A DNA stretch of 64,000 nt from G963665185 sp963665185 (GCA_963665185.2 CAXXPO010000027.1:124001-188000), one strand, 5' to 3'; positions 8,410 to 16,848 are shown, numbered from the stretch's first letter. Program-made: numbers and translations. The notes: generated from the sequence alone by a model not told the origin.

Positions 8410-9096
8410 TCAGCCGGGCAGCAGCCCTTCCCGCTCCAGAATCCGCACCAGTTCCAGACAGTCCGGAGCGGTGAAATCCGCGCCCGCCGCGAGGAAATCC
8501 GCACACTGCCTGCGCCCGTTGCAGACTCCGGCGGCCAGGGTTCCGGCGCGTTTGCCTCCCAGCACGTCCATGGGATGATCCCCCACCATGAGCGCGGTCT
8601 CCGGGGGCGTGCCGATGCGTTGCAGTGCGGCCAGTACATGGCCCGGATGCGGCTTGACCTCGGCAACATCCTCGCGGGTCAGCAGGCAGCCGCAATACTC
8701 TCCGATTTCCGGGAAAACCGTCTTGACCGCCGGCGTGCAGTTGCGCGTGACCACGGCGGTTGATACCCCCCGTTCCCGAAGATCCGTCAGCATGGTCCGG
8801 ACAAAGGGAAACAGCTCTCCCCGCCGGGCCGCGGCCAGCTCCATATCCATGATCAGAAACCGGCAGCGGGTGTTGAATTCCAGGCCCGTTTCCCGGCCCA
8901 ATTCGTCGGACACGGCGCGGGTCAGCACCTGCACCCATTCCAGGGCGGGCATGCCGTCCACCTGGGGGAAGTCGTCGATATAATTGGACGCCATGGCTCC
9001 GAGGCGGCGTTTCATGTCGCCGAAATCCAGGGTCAGCACGGCCAGGGTTCCGTCAAAGTCGAAGATGATGGATTGGATAGGGTGGGGTGGGGTCAT
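8410..9096 (-). CDS. HAD family hydrolase (phosphoglycolate phosphatase-like)
   Basis: A 228-residue HAD-superfamily enzyme. IIFDFDGTLAVLT gives motif I with the nucleophile Asp, TAVVTRN gives motif II, KPHPGHVL gives the motif III Lys, and ALMVGDHPMDVLGGKRAGT gives motif IV. Together these are typical of the Gph-like subfamily with a helical cap. It would hydrolyse a small phosphomonoester; the substrate cannot be deduced. The start codon lacks a clear ribosome-binding site. Confidence 0.8.
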   Translation of the reverse strand: MTPPHPIQSIIFDFDGTLAVLTLDFGDMKRRLGAMASNYIDDFPQVDGMPALEWVQVLTRAVSDELGRETGLEFNTRCRFLIMDMELAAARRGELFPFVRTMLTDLRERGVSTAVVTRNCTPAVKTVFPEIGEYCGCLLTREDVAEVKPHPGHVLAALQRIGTPPETALMVGDHPMDVLGGKRAGTLAAGVCNGRRQCADFLAAGADFTAPDCLELVRILEREGLLPG

Positions 9097-9262
9097 GGGG
9101 GAGAAATGCGGGATTGGGAGGTAAACGTCAAGGGGGGAGAGAGATGAGGAAGAAGGATATGTGAACTGCTGTGTTTATCTCCCACAAATTCGTCAATGTC
9201 CGAACAAAAAATGGTGATTGATGCAACAATGCAAAATTGATATATCTTTCCAAGAGGACGAC

Positions 9263-10072
9263 ATGTTCATAGATAGCAACAGAATTCAGCTCACTGATAA
9301 AATACTTACTACGAATCTGGATGATAAAAATTTATCCAATTATTTGATGTTGCGAGTCGCCGCTAAGAAGAAAGTTTTCTGCAACATAGACTTTAAATAT
9401 ACGTACTTCGACACATGCTATTTTAGAAAATGCGTCTTTCGTGAGTGCAACTTTACAGGATGTAGATTTGTCAATTGTAATTTTAACGGAGCTAATTTTT
9501 GTGGATGTGCATTTGACTACTCTTTTTTTGAAAAAACCATAATTTCTTCAGATGTATTAAGTGAGTGCTGTCCTAGCTTTGACAATGTAAAAATGCGCTT
9601 TGCTAGGTCATTAAGGGTAAACTTCCAGGGACTTGGAGATGCAGAGGCTGCGAATAAGGCAATTCAAGTTGAGCTCTCTGCAACTGAAAGTATGCTTCGG
9701 AAGGCATGGAAGTCGAATGAATCTTACTACAGAAATAAATACAGAGGAATTATTAGATTTTATAGCCTTCTTCGTTACGCAAAGTTCAAAGCATTAGACC
9801 ATATTTGGGGAAACGGTGAAAGTTTATTGAAACTTCTGCGGTTTACTGCCTTGATCTTGCTGGTAATCTCCACAGGTGATGTCATCACAAAATCCGACCC
9901 GTTTGATATTAAGAGTTACATCTCAGCCATTCTAGTCTCCCCTCACATTTTCCTTGGAACACTTACACCTGAAGAGTATTCCAGAACCTACCTAACAGTC
10001 ATCCACATTTTGCGGTTCATTGTTCTCGGTTTTATAATGGCAATTATAATAAAGCGACTCAACAGAAGATGA
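9263..10072 (+). CDS. Pentapeptide-repeat protein with C-terminal membrane segments
   Basis: A 269-residue AT-rich gene; the start MFIDSNRIQL is chosen because it follows an AAGAGGA site. Residues about 35-95 are a short right-handed beta-helix of pentapeptide repeats (FDTCYF, FRECNF, FVNCNF, NGANFCGCAF) unusually rich in Cys. Two hydrophobic helices follow near the C terminus (about 195-215 and 243-263) with a short hydrophobic loop between them, a layout like a two-helix pore. Family-based inference: membrane effector or sensor. It overlaps the next gene by ATGA, and all three genes of the operon are coupled this way. Base composition differs from the neighbours, suggesting transfer. Confidence 0.65.
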   Translation: MFIDSNRIQLTDKILTTNLDDKNLSNYLMLRVAAKKKVFCNIDFKYTYFDTCYFRKCVFRECNFTGCRFVNCNFNGANFCGCAFDYSFFEKTIISSDVLSECCPSFDNVKMRFARSLRVNFQGLGDAEAANKAIQVELSATESMLRKAWKSNESYYRNKYRGIIRFYSLLRYAKFKALDHIWGNGESLLKLLRFTALILLVISTGDVITKSDPFDIKSYISAILVSPHIFLGTLTPEEYSRTYLTVIHILRFIVLGFIMAIIIKRLNRR

Positions 10073-10701
10073 CAGTTAACATATATGCTTTTGGGTCAAT
10101 TTGCCGGGGCGACCTCAAGAGTGACTCAGATATTGACCTTTTGGTCTTGGCTAAAGAAGACTTCGAGAAGTATGACCGAAACAAGTTCTCAATCTACACA
10201 TTTGAACGAATTTCTGATATTTGGAAAGAAGGAAACCCATTTGCATGGCATCTTCATTTAGAATCTCAAATGATCTATTCGTCAAACGGGAAAGATTTCT
10301 TAAAAACACTTGGCCTCCCATCACAATACAAGCGGTGCTACGAAGACTGCGTTAAGTTTTTTCGTATTATTATGGAGGCAGAGGACTCTCTTAAAAAAAA
10401 CTCTTCCTCTTCCGTGTTCGACTTATCAACTATATTTCTAGGAATAAGAAATATAGCGACGTGCTATTCTCTGCGACATCTTGATACTCCGACCTTTGAA
10501 AGAGATTCCGCTCTTAAAATTGGTGATTTAAGCATTAATATTGACACCAATATATATAACATATTCAAGAGAGCTCGGATAATTAGCATACGTGGATATG
10601 GAGAGCCCTTGACTGCCAGTGAAGTGTCGCAGGCATTTACTAAAATTGCCGATATTAAAATGTGGGCAGCTAATATTGTTCGGCGTGCAGGTGAATCATG
10701 A
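10069..10701 (+). CDS. Nucleotidyltransferase-domain protein
   Basis: A 210-residue protein of the polymerase-beta nucleotidyltransferase fold. GSICRGDLKSDSDIDLLV at residues 9-26 contains the GS motif and the metal-binding pair Asp21 and Asp23. The C-terminal half is helical, like the substrate-binding partner domain of kanamycin-nucleotidyltransferase-like proteins; it does not show the RX4-6H motif of HEPN ribonucleases. It may transfer a nucleotide to a protein partner (as MNT antitoxins do) or to a small molecule. Coupling to the pentapeptide gene upstream and to a small gene downstream suggests a three-component stress or defence cassette. Low GC. Confidence 0.7.
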   Translation: MTVNIYAFGSICRGDLKSDSDIDLLVLAKEDFEKYDRNKFSIYTFERISDIWKEGNPFAWHLHLESQMIYSSNGKDFLKTLGLPSQYKRCYEDCVKFFRIIMEAEDSLKKNSSSSVFDLSTIFLGIRNIATCYSLRHLDTPTFERDSALKIGDLSINIDTNIYNIFKRARIISIRGYGEPLTASEVSQAFTKIADIKMWAANIVRRAGES

Positions 10702-10799
10702 GTGAGTTTAGCAACAGAATAAAAGCGCAAAGAAGCATTCTGGAGTAGCCCCCATTTCGACCGGACACCTCGGCATACCGAAGAGGTAGGTCTGGAGGT

Positions 10800-11198
10800 A
10801 TGTCTAGAGATAGTGCTAACACGTATCCGACGGTGGAGGTGGTGCACAGTGTCCAGCGCCGGCGCTGGACACTGGCCGAAAAGTTGCGGATCGTCGAGGA
10901 ATCATCCCAGCCAGGCATGAGCGTCTCCTTTGTGGCCCGCAAGTACGGCATCGCCCCCAATCTTCTTTTCCGTTGGAGGAAGCTTATGAGCGAGGGCGGC
11001 AGAAAAGCCATCGAGGCCAACGACACGGTCGTCTCATCAGCGGAAGCGAGGGCCATGAAGAAACGCATCCGCGAACTTGAGCGTCTTTTGGGCAAGAAGA
11101 CGATGGAGGTGGAGATCCTCAGGGAGGCCATTGAGATTGCGCGCGAAAAAAAACTCATCTCGCGCACTCCGTTGCCCTTCGAGGACGATACCCCATGA
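10800..11198 (+). CDS. IS2-group transposase OrfA
   Basis: This 132-residue helix-turn-helix protein corresponds to the DNA-binding half of the IS2-type transposase. RRRWTLAEKLRIVEES and SVSFVARKYGIAPNLLFRW form the HTH, and the C-terminal coiled coil contains LERLLGKKTMEVEIL, a leucine-zipper segment highly typical of IS2 InsC. The stop overlaps the OrfB start in ATGA, so OrfB can be made by reinitiation; a frameshift fusion could also exist. Confidence 0.9.
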   Translation: MSRDSANTYPTVEVVHSVQRRRWTLAEKLRIVEESSQPGMSVSFVARKYGIAPNLLFRWRKLMSEGGRKAIEANDTVVSSAEARAMKKRIRELERLLGKKTMEVEILREAIEIAREKKLISRTPLPFEDDTP

Positions 11199-12037
11199 CA
11201 CGCGTTGCTGAGGCCATGGGCGTTTCCCGGTCCAGGCTTATGGAACGCGTCGGCGTTCCGGCAAAGGTGAGGCCGTCTCGCTACTCCAGGGCCGAAGATG
11301 AGGCACTGCTGCCACTCATCCGCGACATCATCGATGATCGCCTCACGTACGGCTACAGACGTGTTTGCGCCGTGCTCAATCGCCACCTGGAAGCGTTGGG
11401 ACAGCCCCGCGTGAACCACAAGCGCGTCTACCGCATCATGCGCCTTCATGGACTTCTGTTGGCGCGGCATTCCGGCAAGCAGCCGACGCGCGCCCATGAC
11501 GGCAAAGTGATTACGCTACGCAGCAACCTTCGTTGGTGTTCCGACGTTTTCGAAGTGTCTTGCGATAATAGCGAGGCGGTCAGAGTGGCGTTCGTCCTTG
11601 ATTGTTGTGACAGGGAAGCCATCGGCTATGTAGCGTCGAGCCGGGGCATATCCAGCTCAATGGTCCAGGACCTGATGCTGGAGTGTGTCGAAAAGCGGTT
11701 CGGGACAAATCGAACACCTCACCCGGTGCAGTGGCTTTCGGACAACGGCTCGTGCTACACAGCCAGTGACACGGTGGAATTTGCCTCGTGGCTGGGCCTG
11801 GAGAGTTGCTTCACGCCCGTCAGGAGCCCGGAGAGCAACGGCATTGCCGAAGCGTTCGTAAAAACATTCAAGCGCGATTATGTGCGAATCAGCGACAGAT
11901 CGGACGCCATGACAGTATTCGGACAGCTGGCAAACTGGTTTGAAGATTACAACGAGAGGCATCCCCACAAGGGACTGCGGATGAAATCTCCCCGCGAGTT
12001 CATCCGCGCATTGGCAACAGCCGAGTGTCCGATTTAG
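11195..12037 (+). CDS. IS2-group transposase OrfB (DDE integrase)
   Basis: This 280-residue catalytic subunit shows the N-terminal HTH_21 region (YGYRRVCAVLNRHLEALG, KRVYRIMRLHGLLL) followed by an rve-type core. The catalytic acidic residues are in RWCSDVFEVSCDN, WLSDNGSCY and SPESNGIAEAFVKTFKRDY, giving the DDE triad. The length is normal and the frame undamaged, so the element is probably competent to move. Confidence 0.92.
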   Translation: MTRVAEAMGVSRSRLMERVGVPAKVRPSRYSRAEDEALLPLIRDIIDDRLTYGYRRVCAVLNRHLEALGQPRVNHKRVYRIMRLHGLLLARHSGKQPTRAHDGKVITLRSNLRWCSDVFEVSCDNSEAVRVAFVLDCCDREAIGYVASSRGISSSMVQDLMLECVEKRFGTNRTPHPVQWLSDNGSCYTASDTVEFASWLGLESCFTPVRSPESNGIAEAFVKTFKRDYVRISDRSDAMTVFGQLANWFEDYNERHPHKGLRMKSPREFIRALATAECPI

Positions 12038-12559
12038 CGGGGGCAACACCACATTCTTAAAATTGTAAACTCTAACTTTAAATCAAATGAAGAGCTATGT
12101 GGACTGTCTTTGCCTGCTATAGAACGCTGGCTTTCTGTTCACCGCATAGACCCATCATCAAAAATCGCGATTGGTCTCGTGTCTGCAGCAAGTCGTCTAT
12201 TCTTCCTAGCCAATAAAAGTCAGGAACAGATCACAGAAGAATACAAGGCCATGGTCGATGGCTTCGAAATCATAGCCCAAGAGCTTAGGGTAGAGTTGGA
12301 ACTCATGGTTAAGAGTTCGTAATCGTTATGCTGGTAGGTCAAGTCCGAAAAATCCTTCCATTCTTGGTTAATCGAAGTTCGCCTTTAAAATTGCTCATCC
12401 GAAGGCACAGCCAGCATTCTTGAAATGTTTTTCTCCACACAAAAAGATGTATTCGGGACCGCGGAGAGTAGTAAACGCTACAGCCCGGCCCAAAACACCT
12501 CTTTTAAACGAACCCAGGCGCGAAAATCGCTCAGCCGGATCGACCTTGTCAGCCAGGTC

Positions 12560-12683
12560 CAGGCTGTTCAAAAACCGGGCAGGCCAGGCGCGAGGAAGTT
12601 GGCGGTTCCGAAGTGTATTCCTACATACACGAGGGTTCGCCAACTCCGCAGCAACGCCGCCTGCACGGATTTTTCAACAGCCT
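12560..12683. repeat. Dispersed palindromic repeat downstream of nrdD
   Basis: This copy begins CAGGCTGTTCAAAAACC and ends ATTTTTCAACAGCCT, so the ends are inverted repeats of each other. Inner arms GTTGGCG and CGCCAAC flank GTGTATTCCTACATACAC, making a long imperfect hairpin. It abuts the nrdD stop codon and probably serves as its terminator. The rest of the 12323-12681 gap contains no gene that I can support. Confidence 0.75.
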
Positions 12684-14742
12684 AGCAGACCGGGCAGCCT
12701 ATGTCGGAATATACCAACCGCTCCTCGTACTCCGCCAGCTTTCCCTTGTTGAACCGGGAAACAGGCCGGTAGTAGCCCACGATGCGGGTGTAGACCTCGG
12801 TTTCTTCCTTGCATGTGGGGCACTCGTAGTGCTCGCCGCAGATATACCCGTGGTTCTTGCACACCGAGAAGGTCGGGGTGATGGACAGGTAGGGGATCTT
12901 GGTCTTGGTAAAGGCCTTGATGATGAATTTCTTGAGGGATTCCTGATCGGCCACGGCCTCGCCCAGATAGGTATGAAACACCGTGCCGCCCGTATACAGG
13001 GGTTGCAGCTCGTTCTGGTGCTCCAGGGCCTGGAAGATGTCCGTGGTATGGCCCACGGGCAGGGTCGTGGAGTTGGTATAGTACGGCGTGCCATTGCCCG
13101 AGGTGATGATATTCTCGTACAAACCTCGGTCGATCTTGGCCAGCCGGTAGCTTGTTCCTTCGGCTGGCGTGGCTTCCAGGTTGTACAGGTTGCCGGTCTC
13201 CTCCTGAAAACGGGAAGTGATCTCGCGCAAATGGTTGAGGGTGCGCTGCATAAGCCGCACGCCCGCGTTGGAATCGATGCCCTTGCCCAGAAGATTCAGG
13301 CAGGCCTCATGGCCCCCGATCAGCCCGATGGTGGAGAAATGGGCCTTGTAGCCGTTTTTGAGATAACGGTAGGTCCAGGGGAACATGCCGCGTTGCAGGT
13401 TGTCGTTGATCATCTTGCGCTTGAACTCCAGGGAGTCCTTGGCAAGGGTGGCGTATTCCTCGACCAGATCCAGGAAGTCTTCCTCGCCCTGGGCCAGATA
13501 GGCCAGCTTGGGCAGATTGAGCGTGACCACGCCGACAGAGCCTGTCAGGTCGCCCGCGCCGAACAGTCCGCCGGTCTTTTTGCGCAGTTCGCGCAGGTCC
13601 ATTTGCAGGCGGCAGCACATGGAGCGGACGTCTTCGGGGTCCAGGTCCGAGCTGATGAAGTTCTGAAAATAGGGCGCTCCGTACTTGGCGGTCATCTTCA
13701 GGAGCATGTCCCCCACCTCGCTGTCCCAGGGAAAATCCTCTGTGATGTTGTAGGTGGGGATGGGAAAGGAGAAGATGCGGTCGTGATGATCGCCGCGCAG
13801 CATGACTTCCAGGAAGGCGCGGTTGATCATCTCCATTTCCGGGATGAAGTCGCCATAGGTGGCGTCCTGCAACTTGCCTCCGATGATGACGGCTTCCTTG
13901 GCGAGATGCTTGGGCGGATTGAGGTCGAAGGTCAGGTTGGTGAACGGGCTTTGCCCACCCCAGCGCGAGGTGGTGTTCAGGTTGAACACGAACTTCTGCA
14001 TGGCCTGGTAGACTTCGTGGTAGCTCAGGTTGTCGTGCCGGACAAAGGGAGCCAGGTAGGTATCCACGTTGTTGAAGGCCTGCGCTCCGGCCCATTCGTT
14101 CTGCAACGTGCCGAGAAAATTGACCATCTGCCCCAGGGCCGAATCAAAATGACGGGCGGGGCCGGCACAGGAACGGTCCTGAAGGCCGAAACCTTCCAGC
14201 AGCAGGTCGCGCAGGCTCCAGCCGGCGCAGTACCCGGCCAGTCCGAAGGACAGGTCGTGAACGTGAAAATAGCCGTGCTCGTGGGCCTGACGCACTTCCT
14301 CGGGATATTTCTCCAGGGCGTACCGGGCCTGGACCGTGCCGGACAAATGCAGCATGAGCCCCTGAAAGGAGTGGGTCATGTTGGCGTTTTCACTGACGCG
14401 CCAGTCGGCCTTGCTCAGGTAGTTGTCGATGGTGTCCTTGATGTCGAGATAGGCTTCCTTGTTTTCGCGCAGCTGGCGGCGCTTTTCCCGATAGATCACA
14501 TAGCGCCGGGCCACATGGTAAAGACGGGACTCCATGAGCACCATCTCGACCGTGTCCTGCACCTGCTCCTGATCGGGAACGTCGGTATCACCAAGCCTGG
14601 CTTCGACCTTCTGGGCCAGCCGCCTGGCCAGCAGAGGGTCTTTCACTCCGCTCGCTTTCAAGGCTTTCAGAATGGCCAGGGCGATCCGTTCCGTGGACCA
14701 CGTTTCCAGACAACCGTCTCGTTTGCATATCTTGCTGGGCAT
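12682..14742 (-). CDS. nrdD: Anaerobic ribonucleoside-triphosphate reductase
   Basis: This 686-residue class III reductase makes deoxynucleotides without oxygen using a glycyl radical. Residues 1 to about 90 are an ATP-cone (KICKRDGCLETWSTERIALA) for allosteric control. The core includes RWGGQSPFTNLTFDLNPP and NLPKLAYLAQG, and the C-terminal region has RIVGYYRPVSRFNKGKLAEYEER, which carries the glycyl-radical loop. CPTC and a terminal CPVC supply the four-Cys zinc site. A GGAGAAATA site precedes the start. The activase gene overlaps its 5' end upstream, and a cobalamin riboswitch precedes both. Confidence 0.95.
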   Translation of the reverse strand: MPSKICKRDGCLETWSTERIALAILKALKASGVKDPLLARRLAQKVEARLGDTDVPDQEQVQDTVEMVLMESRLYHVARRYVIYREKRRQLRENKEAYLDIKDTIDNYLSKADWRVSENANMTHSFQGLMLHLSGTVQARYALEKYPEEVRQAHEHGYFHVHDLSFGLAGYCAGWSLRDLLLEGFGLQDRSCAGPARHFDSALGQMVNFLGTLQNEWAGAQAFNNVDTYLAPFVRHDNLSYHEVYQAMQKFVFNLNTTSRWGGQSPFTNLTFDLNPPKHLAKEAVIIGGKLQDATYGDFIPEMEMINRAFLEVMLRGDHHDRIFSFPIPTYNITEDFPWDSEVGDMLLKMTAKYGAPYFQNFISSDLDPEDVRSMCCRLQMDLRELRKKTGGLFGAGDLTGSVGVVTLNLPKLAYLAQGEEDFLDLVEEYATLAKDSLEFKRKMINDNLQRGMFPWTYRYLKNGYKAHFSTIGLIGGHEACLNLLGKGIDSNAGVRLMQRTLNHLREITSRFQEETGNLYNLEATPAEGTSYRLAKIDRGLYENIITSGNGTPYYTNSTTLPVGHTTDIFQALEHQNELQPLYTGGTVFHTYLGEAVADQESLKKFIIKAFTKTKIPYLSITPTFSVCKNHGYICGEHYECPTCKEETEVYTRIVGYYRPVSRFNKGKLAEYEERLVYSDIGCPVC

Positions 14743-15370
14743 TATTTCTCCGTGGGGGTACGTAGTCTTGCAGCCTCAGGTCAAAGCCTTTCGGCAGGTA
14801 GGTTTTGGCCGTTTCTATGTCTTGCGCATCGAGGAAGGGCACCTTGGTCAGGCGAAACCGGAACATGTCCGGTTGCTGTGCTGCCAGGGCGAAAATCCAT
14901 TCCAGGGATTCCCGGGCCTGACGCGGAGTGCACGTATCGCCGGTAAGGGACGGATATTTTTCCCAAGGGCCTTTGACATCCACAAAAAAAGCATCGGCAA
15001 GGCCCTGGTCCAGCAGCATGTTGACCGTACCCGGCTGCAACCCGTTGGTATCCACCTTTACGGGCAGCCCGAAGCTCTTCAGGTCTTTCAGAAAAGCGGG
15101 AAAATCCGGCACAATGGTGGGTTCGCCGCCTGAAACGACAATGCCGTCGAGCCACTCCTTGCGGCGTTTGATGTAGTTGGTCACATCTGCCGTGAACAGG
15201 GCGGGATGCTTTTCCGGATGCCAGGCGATGCTGGCATTATGGCAGGTGGGGCAACGCAGGTTGCATCCGCCAAAAAAAAGAACGCAGGTGGTGTGTCCCG
15301 GCCAATCGCAAAGGCTCAGGGGTTCAAACCCTCGAAGCATCTGCCAGGCCGGGGAAAGTTTGTCATGCAT
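14588..15370 (-). CDS. nrdG: Anaerobic ribonucleotide reductase activating radical-SAM protein
   Basis: A radical-SAM enzyme of about 260 residues that would install the glycyl radical on NrdD. GGCNLRCPTCHN carries the CxxxCxxC iron-sulfur motif, VVSGGEPTI the SAM-binding GGE motif, and VKVDTNGLQPG follows. The start MHDKLSPAWQMLRGF is chosen because the open frame further upstream lies inside a riboswitch. There is no clear ribosome-binding site next to this start. The last 50 or so residues (from NNAQQDMQTRRL) are encoded inside the nrdD reading frame, a 155-base overlap that is long for such a pair. Confidence 0.88.
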   Translation of the reverse strand: MHDKLSPAWQMLRGFEPLSLCDWPGHTTCVLFFGGCNLRCPTCHNASIAWHPEKHPALFTADVTNYIKRRKEWLDGIVVSGGEPTIVPDFPAFLKDLKSFGLPVKVDTNGLQPGTVNMLLDQGLADAFFVDVKGPWEKYPSLTGDTCTPRQARESLEWIFALAAQQPDMFRFRLTKVPFLDAQDIETAKTYLPKGFDLRLQDYVPPRRNNAQQDMQTRRLSGNVVHGTDRPGHSESLESERSERPSAGQAAGPEGRSQAW

Positions 15371-15424
15371 GCGGCTGTGTGGTGTGGCTGAACGTTGTCG
15401 TCTTCCTTGTGGAAGACCTTTTGG

Positions 15425-15560
15425 AAAAGTCTCCAGACCGGGTCTGCTGGCTTGCCCCGAGCTCACGCGAAGGCATTGAAAACACCCGCTTCGCCAGGAC
15501 ATACAGCGGCGGAACCGCTTCGGAATCGCACCGAAAAACCCTAAAATTCAAAACAGTTAG
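15425..15560 (-). promoter_or_regulatory. Cobalamin riboswitch upstream of nrdG-nrdD
   Basis: On the minus strand the leader of nrdG contains the cobalamin-box core GGTGCGATTCCGAAGCGG followed by TTCCGCCGCTGT (about 15495-15533) and, further 3', AAGCCAGCAGACC (15441-15453). These match the conserved B12-riboswitch elements in order and spacing. Downstream, GTCTTCCacaaGGAAGAC (15400-15417) can form a hairpin, and GGAGAC earlier can pair with part of it, a plausible expression platform. Expected logic: cobalamin shuts off the B12-independent reductase when a B12-dependent reductase can work. The remainder of the 15371-15946 gap holds only the terminator listed next. Confidence 0.85.
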
Positions 15561-15808
15561 ATGTAGCCTGAAGAAATAACTCGCATTTTTCAACTTCAAT
15601 GCCGGAGCAAAAGAAGCAAACGCGCACACTGTGGAGGAACCTACTGCATCGAATACTCCTTGTACAGGGGGAGAACAAAAAACAGGCGGAACATCCCATC
15701 GTCTACAGACGATTACAGACAATTATGCGGAATTAGGCAAGATACCCATGACTTTTCCACAACACAGTGGATGGCAAACCCCTGTACGGCAAGAAGTCCC
15801 GGCAATTC

Positions 15809-15846
15809 AAAAAAAAAGCCGCCGTCATTTCACATGACGGGGCTTT
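15809..15846 (-). terminator. Rho-independent terminator of the exported OB-like gene
   Basis: CCGTCAT (15822-15828) pairs with ATGACGG (15834-15840), extended by GCC/GGC and A-T pairs. On the minus strand the stem is followed by a run of nine T residues. It lies about 100 bases after the stop of the minus-strand gene at 15947-16447. Confidence 0.8.
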
Positions 15847-15946
15847 ATCTATCCCAAAAAGCAGAAGGAGAATGCGTATTGCGCATGCTTCACCGGCTGT
15901 GAAAAATCTCCGTTCCCTACAGCTTATACACAGGCCGGATACAAGC

Positions 15947-16447
15947 CTACGGCTCCAGAAGCTCTTTTTTCAATTCTTCCGGCGTCATGCTCCAGAAAGG
16001 ATATCCGTCCTTGGTACGCCGCACCTTGATGAATTCGTTCTCTGTTTTCTTGATCTTGGTGGCCAGCAGCACATCCGCACCGTCTATATCCACCCATGCC
16101 CCGTAGACCTTGATCTTCTGGCCGGGACGCAGATTCAGGGCTTCCAGCTTGTCCAGGGCAAAGGCCTTGGGCGCCACATGGACGATGATCGTCTCGCCGT
16201 CGGCCCTGTCCCTGATAACCATGCCCACGCCCGGAGCCATGCCCGGAAAGGGCGTCACGTCGATGATTTCCACAAAGCCGCCCTTGATCTTGTCATACTC
16301 GGACACATCATACATCTTGCCATACGCACTGTCCGACTCCCAACCAGGATAAGAATCCGCGGCCCGGACCGCACCGGCAAAAGCCGCCCCCACCAGCAGG
16401 CTGGCGGCCCAAAAAACAATGGCCGGAACCGATGTAAAATATCGCAT
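15947..16447 (-). CDS. Exported hypothetical protein, probable OB-fold
   Basis: A 166-residue protein. The start MRYFTSVPAIV is favoured over an ATG seven codons earlier because AAGGAG lies nine bases before it. A signal peptide with cleavage near AVRAAD directs it to the periplasm. The mature part (about 140 residues) is beta-rich: GFVEIIDVTPFPGMAPGVGMVIRD, KIKVYGAWVDIDGADVLLATKI. This resembles the OB-fold found in exported DNA-binding-like or metal-binding proteins of sulfate reducers. I do not recognise a specific function. It appears monocistronic with its own terminator. Confidence 0.65.
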   Translation of the reverse strand: MRYFTSVPAIVFWAASLLVGAAFAGAVRAADSYPGWESDSAYGKMYDVSEYDKIKGGFVEIIDVTPFPGMAPGVGMVIRDRADGETIIVHVAPKAFALDKLEALNLRPGQKIKVYGAWVDIDGADVLLATKIKKTENEFIKVRRTKDGYPFWSMTPEELKKELLEP

Positions 16448-16608
16448 ACTCACAAACTCCTTGTTCATGTTTGCATACCTATAAGCAGGCCCTGCTTTTT
16501 TTCAAGGGCATGACGGCGCTGTTCGACGCCATCTCTACTGAAAAGTCGGAAAAAGTCGAGCCGACATACCGACCGATGTAGCCGACCATACGCCCTTTCC
16601 CTCCTTCG

Positions 16609-16643
16609 AAAAAAAACGGCCCGGTACATCCGCACCGGGCCGT
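16609..16643 (-). terminator. Rho-independent terminator of the 58-residue protein gene
   Basis: ACGGCCCGGT (16616-16625) pairs with ACCGGGCCGT (16634-16643) around an eight-base loop and is followed on the minus strand by eight T residues. It sits 28 bases after the stop of the small gene at 16672-16848. Confidence 0.9.
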
Positions 16644-16671
16644 CCCTTCCTGTTGGAAGAATGAGAATGAG

Positions 16672-16848
16672 TTAGAACACGTCGGAACTGATCTGTTGGG
16701 CGGCCTCCTCTATTTCTTCCGCGTCGCACGACGGGCAGACTTTTTCGAGAAGCTTTCTGACAAGATCTTCCTTCTCCATGGAACTCTTCGCTTCCGCAGA
16801 CTTTTTGGCAGAAGCCTTGGCGTTGGCCACGATTTCCTTCACGGTCAT
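16672..16848 (-). CDS. Small conserved-looking protein with CxxC (58 residues)
   Basis: The product starts MTVKEIVANAKASAKKSAE and is a charged, largely helical protein with one CPSC motif near the middle-to-end. The start is supported by an ACGGAG site eight bases upstream, and a strong terminator follows, so this is a real short gene although no family is recognised. The Ala/Lys-rich helix followed by EKEDLVRKLLEKVCPSC could be a small regulatory or chaperone-like protein. The open frame upstream of this Met is not supported. Confidence 0.6.
   Translation of the reverse strand: MTVKEIVANAKASAKKSAEAKSSMEKEDLVRKLLEKVCPSCDAEEIEEAAQQISSDVF

Larger units (their letters stand above)
10741..12051 (+). 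mobile_element. IS3-family (IS2-group) insertion sequence
   Basis: A 1311-bp element bounded by imperfect inverted repeats of about 28 bp: the left end reads TGGAGTAGCCCCC and the right end, complemented, TGGTGTTGCCCCC, both running to CGGACAC. It is flanked by a 5-bp direct repeat CATTC (10736-10740 and 12052-12056), the duplication size of the IS2 group. It carries two intact transposase genes and appears complete and recent. Confidence 0.92.
10698..12322 (+). pseudogene. Small third gene of the operon, interrupted by an IS2-like element
   Basis: The gene starts at ATG 10698 (ATGA overlap with the nucleotidyltransferase stop) and reads MSEFSNRIKAQRSI before the insertion at 10741. Removing the element with one copy of the CATTC duplication restores one continuous frame: ...AQRSI then LKIVNSNF, continuing through LSLPAIERWLSVHRID to the stop at 12322. 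The repaired product is about 103 residues, helical and charged, with no recognised domain. Because the join is exact, the gene was intact until recently and may have been the third component of the system. Confidence 0.8.

Noticed and set aside
10464..11497. Minus-strand frames across the nucleotidyltransferase and IS orfA
   Set aside because: They are antisense to well-supported genes and cross the IS boundary.
12613..14946. 777-codon open frame antisense to nrdD
   Set aside because: nrdD is certain from its motifs; the antisense product is a shadow with no ribosome-binding site or family.
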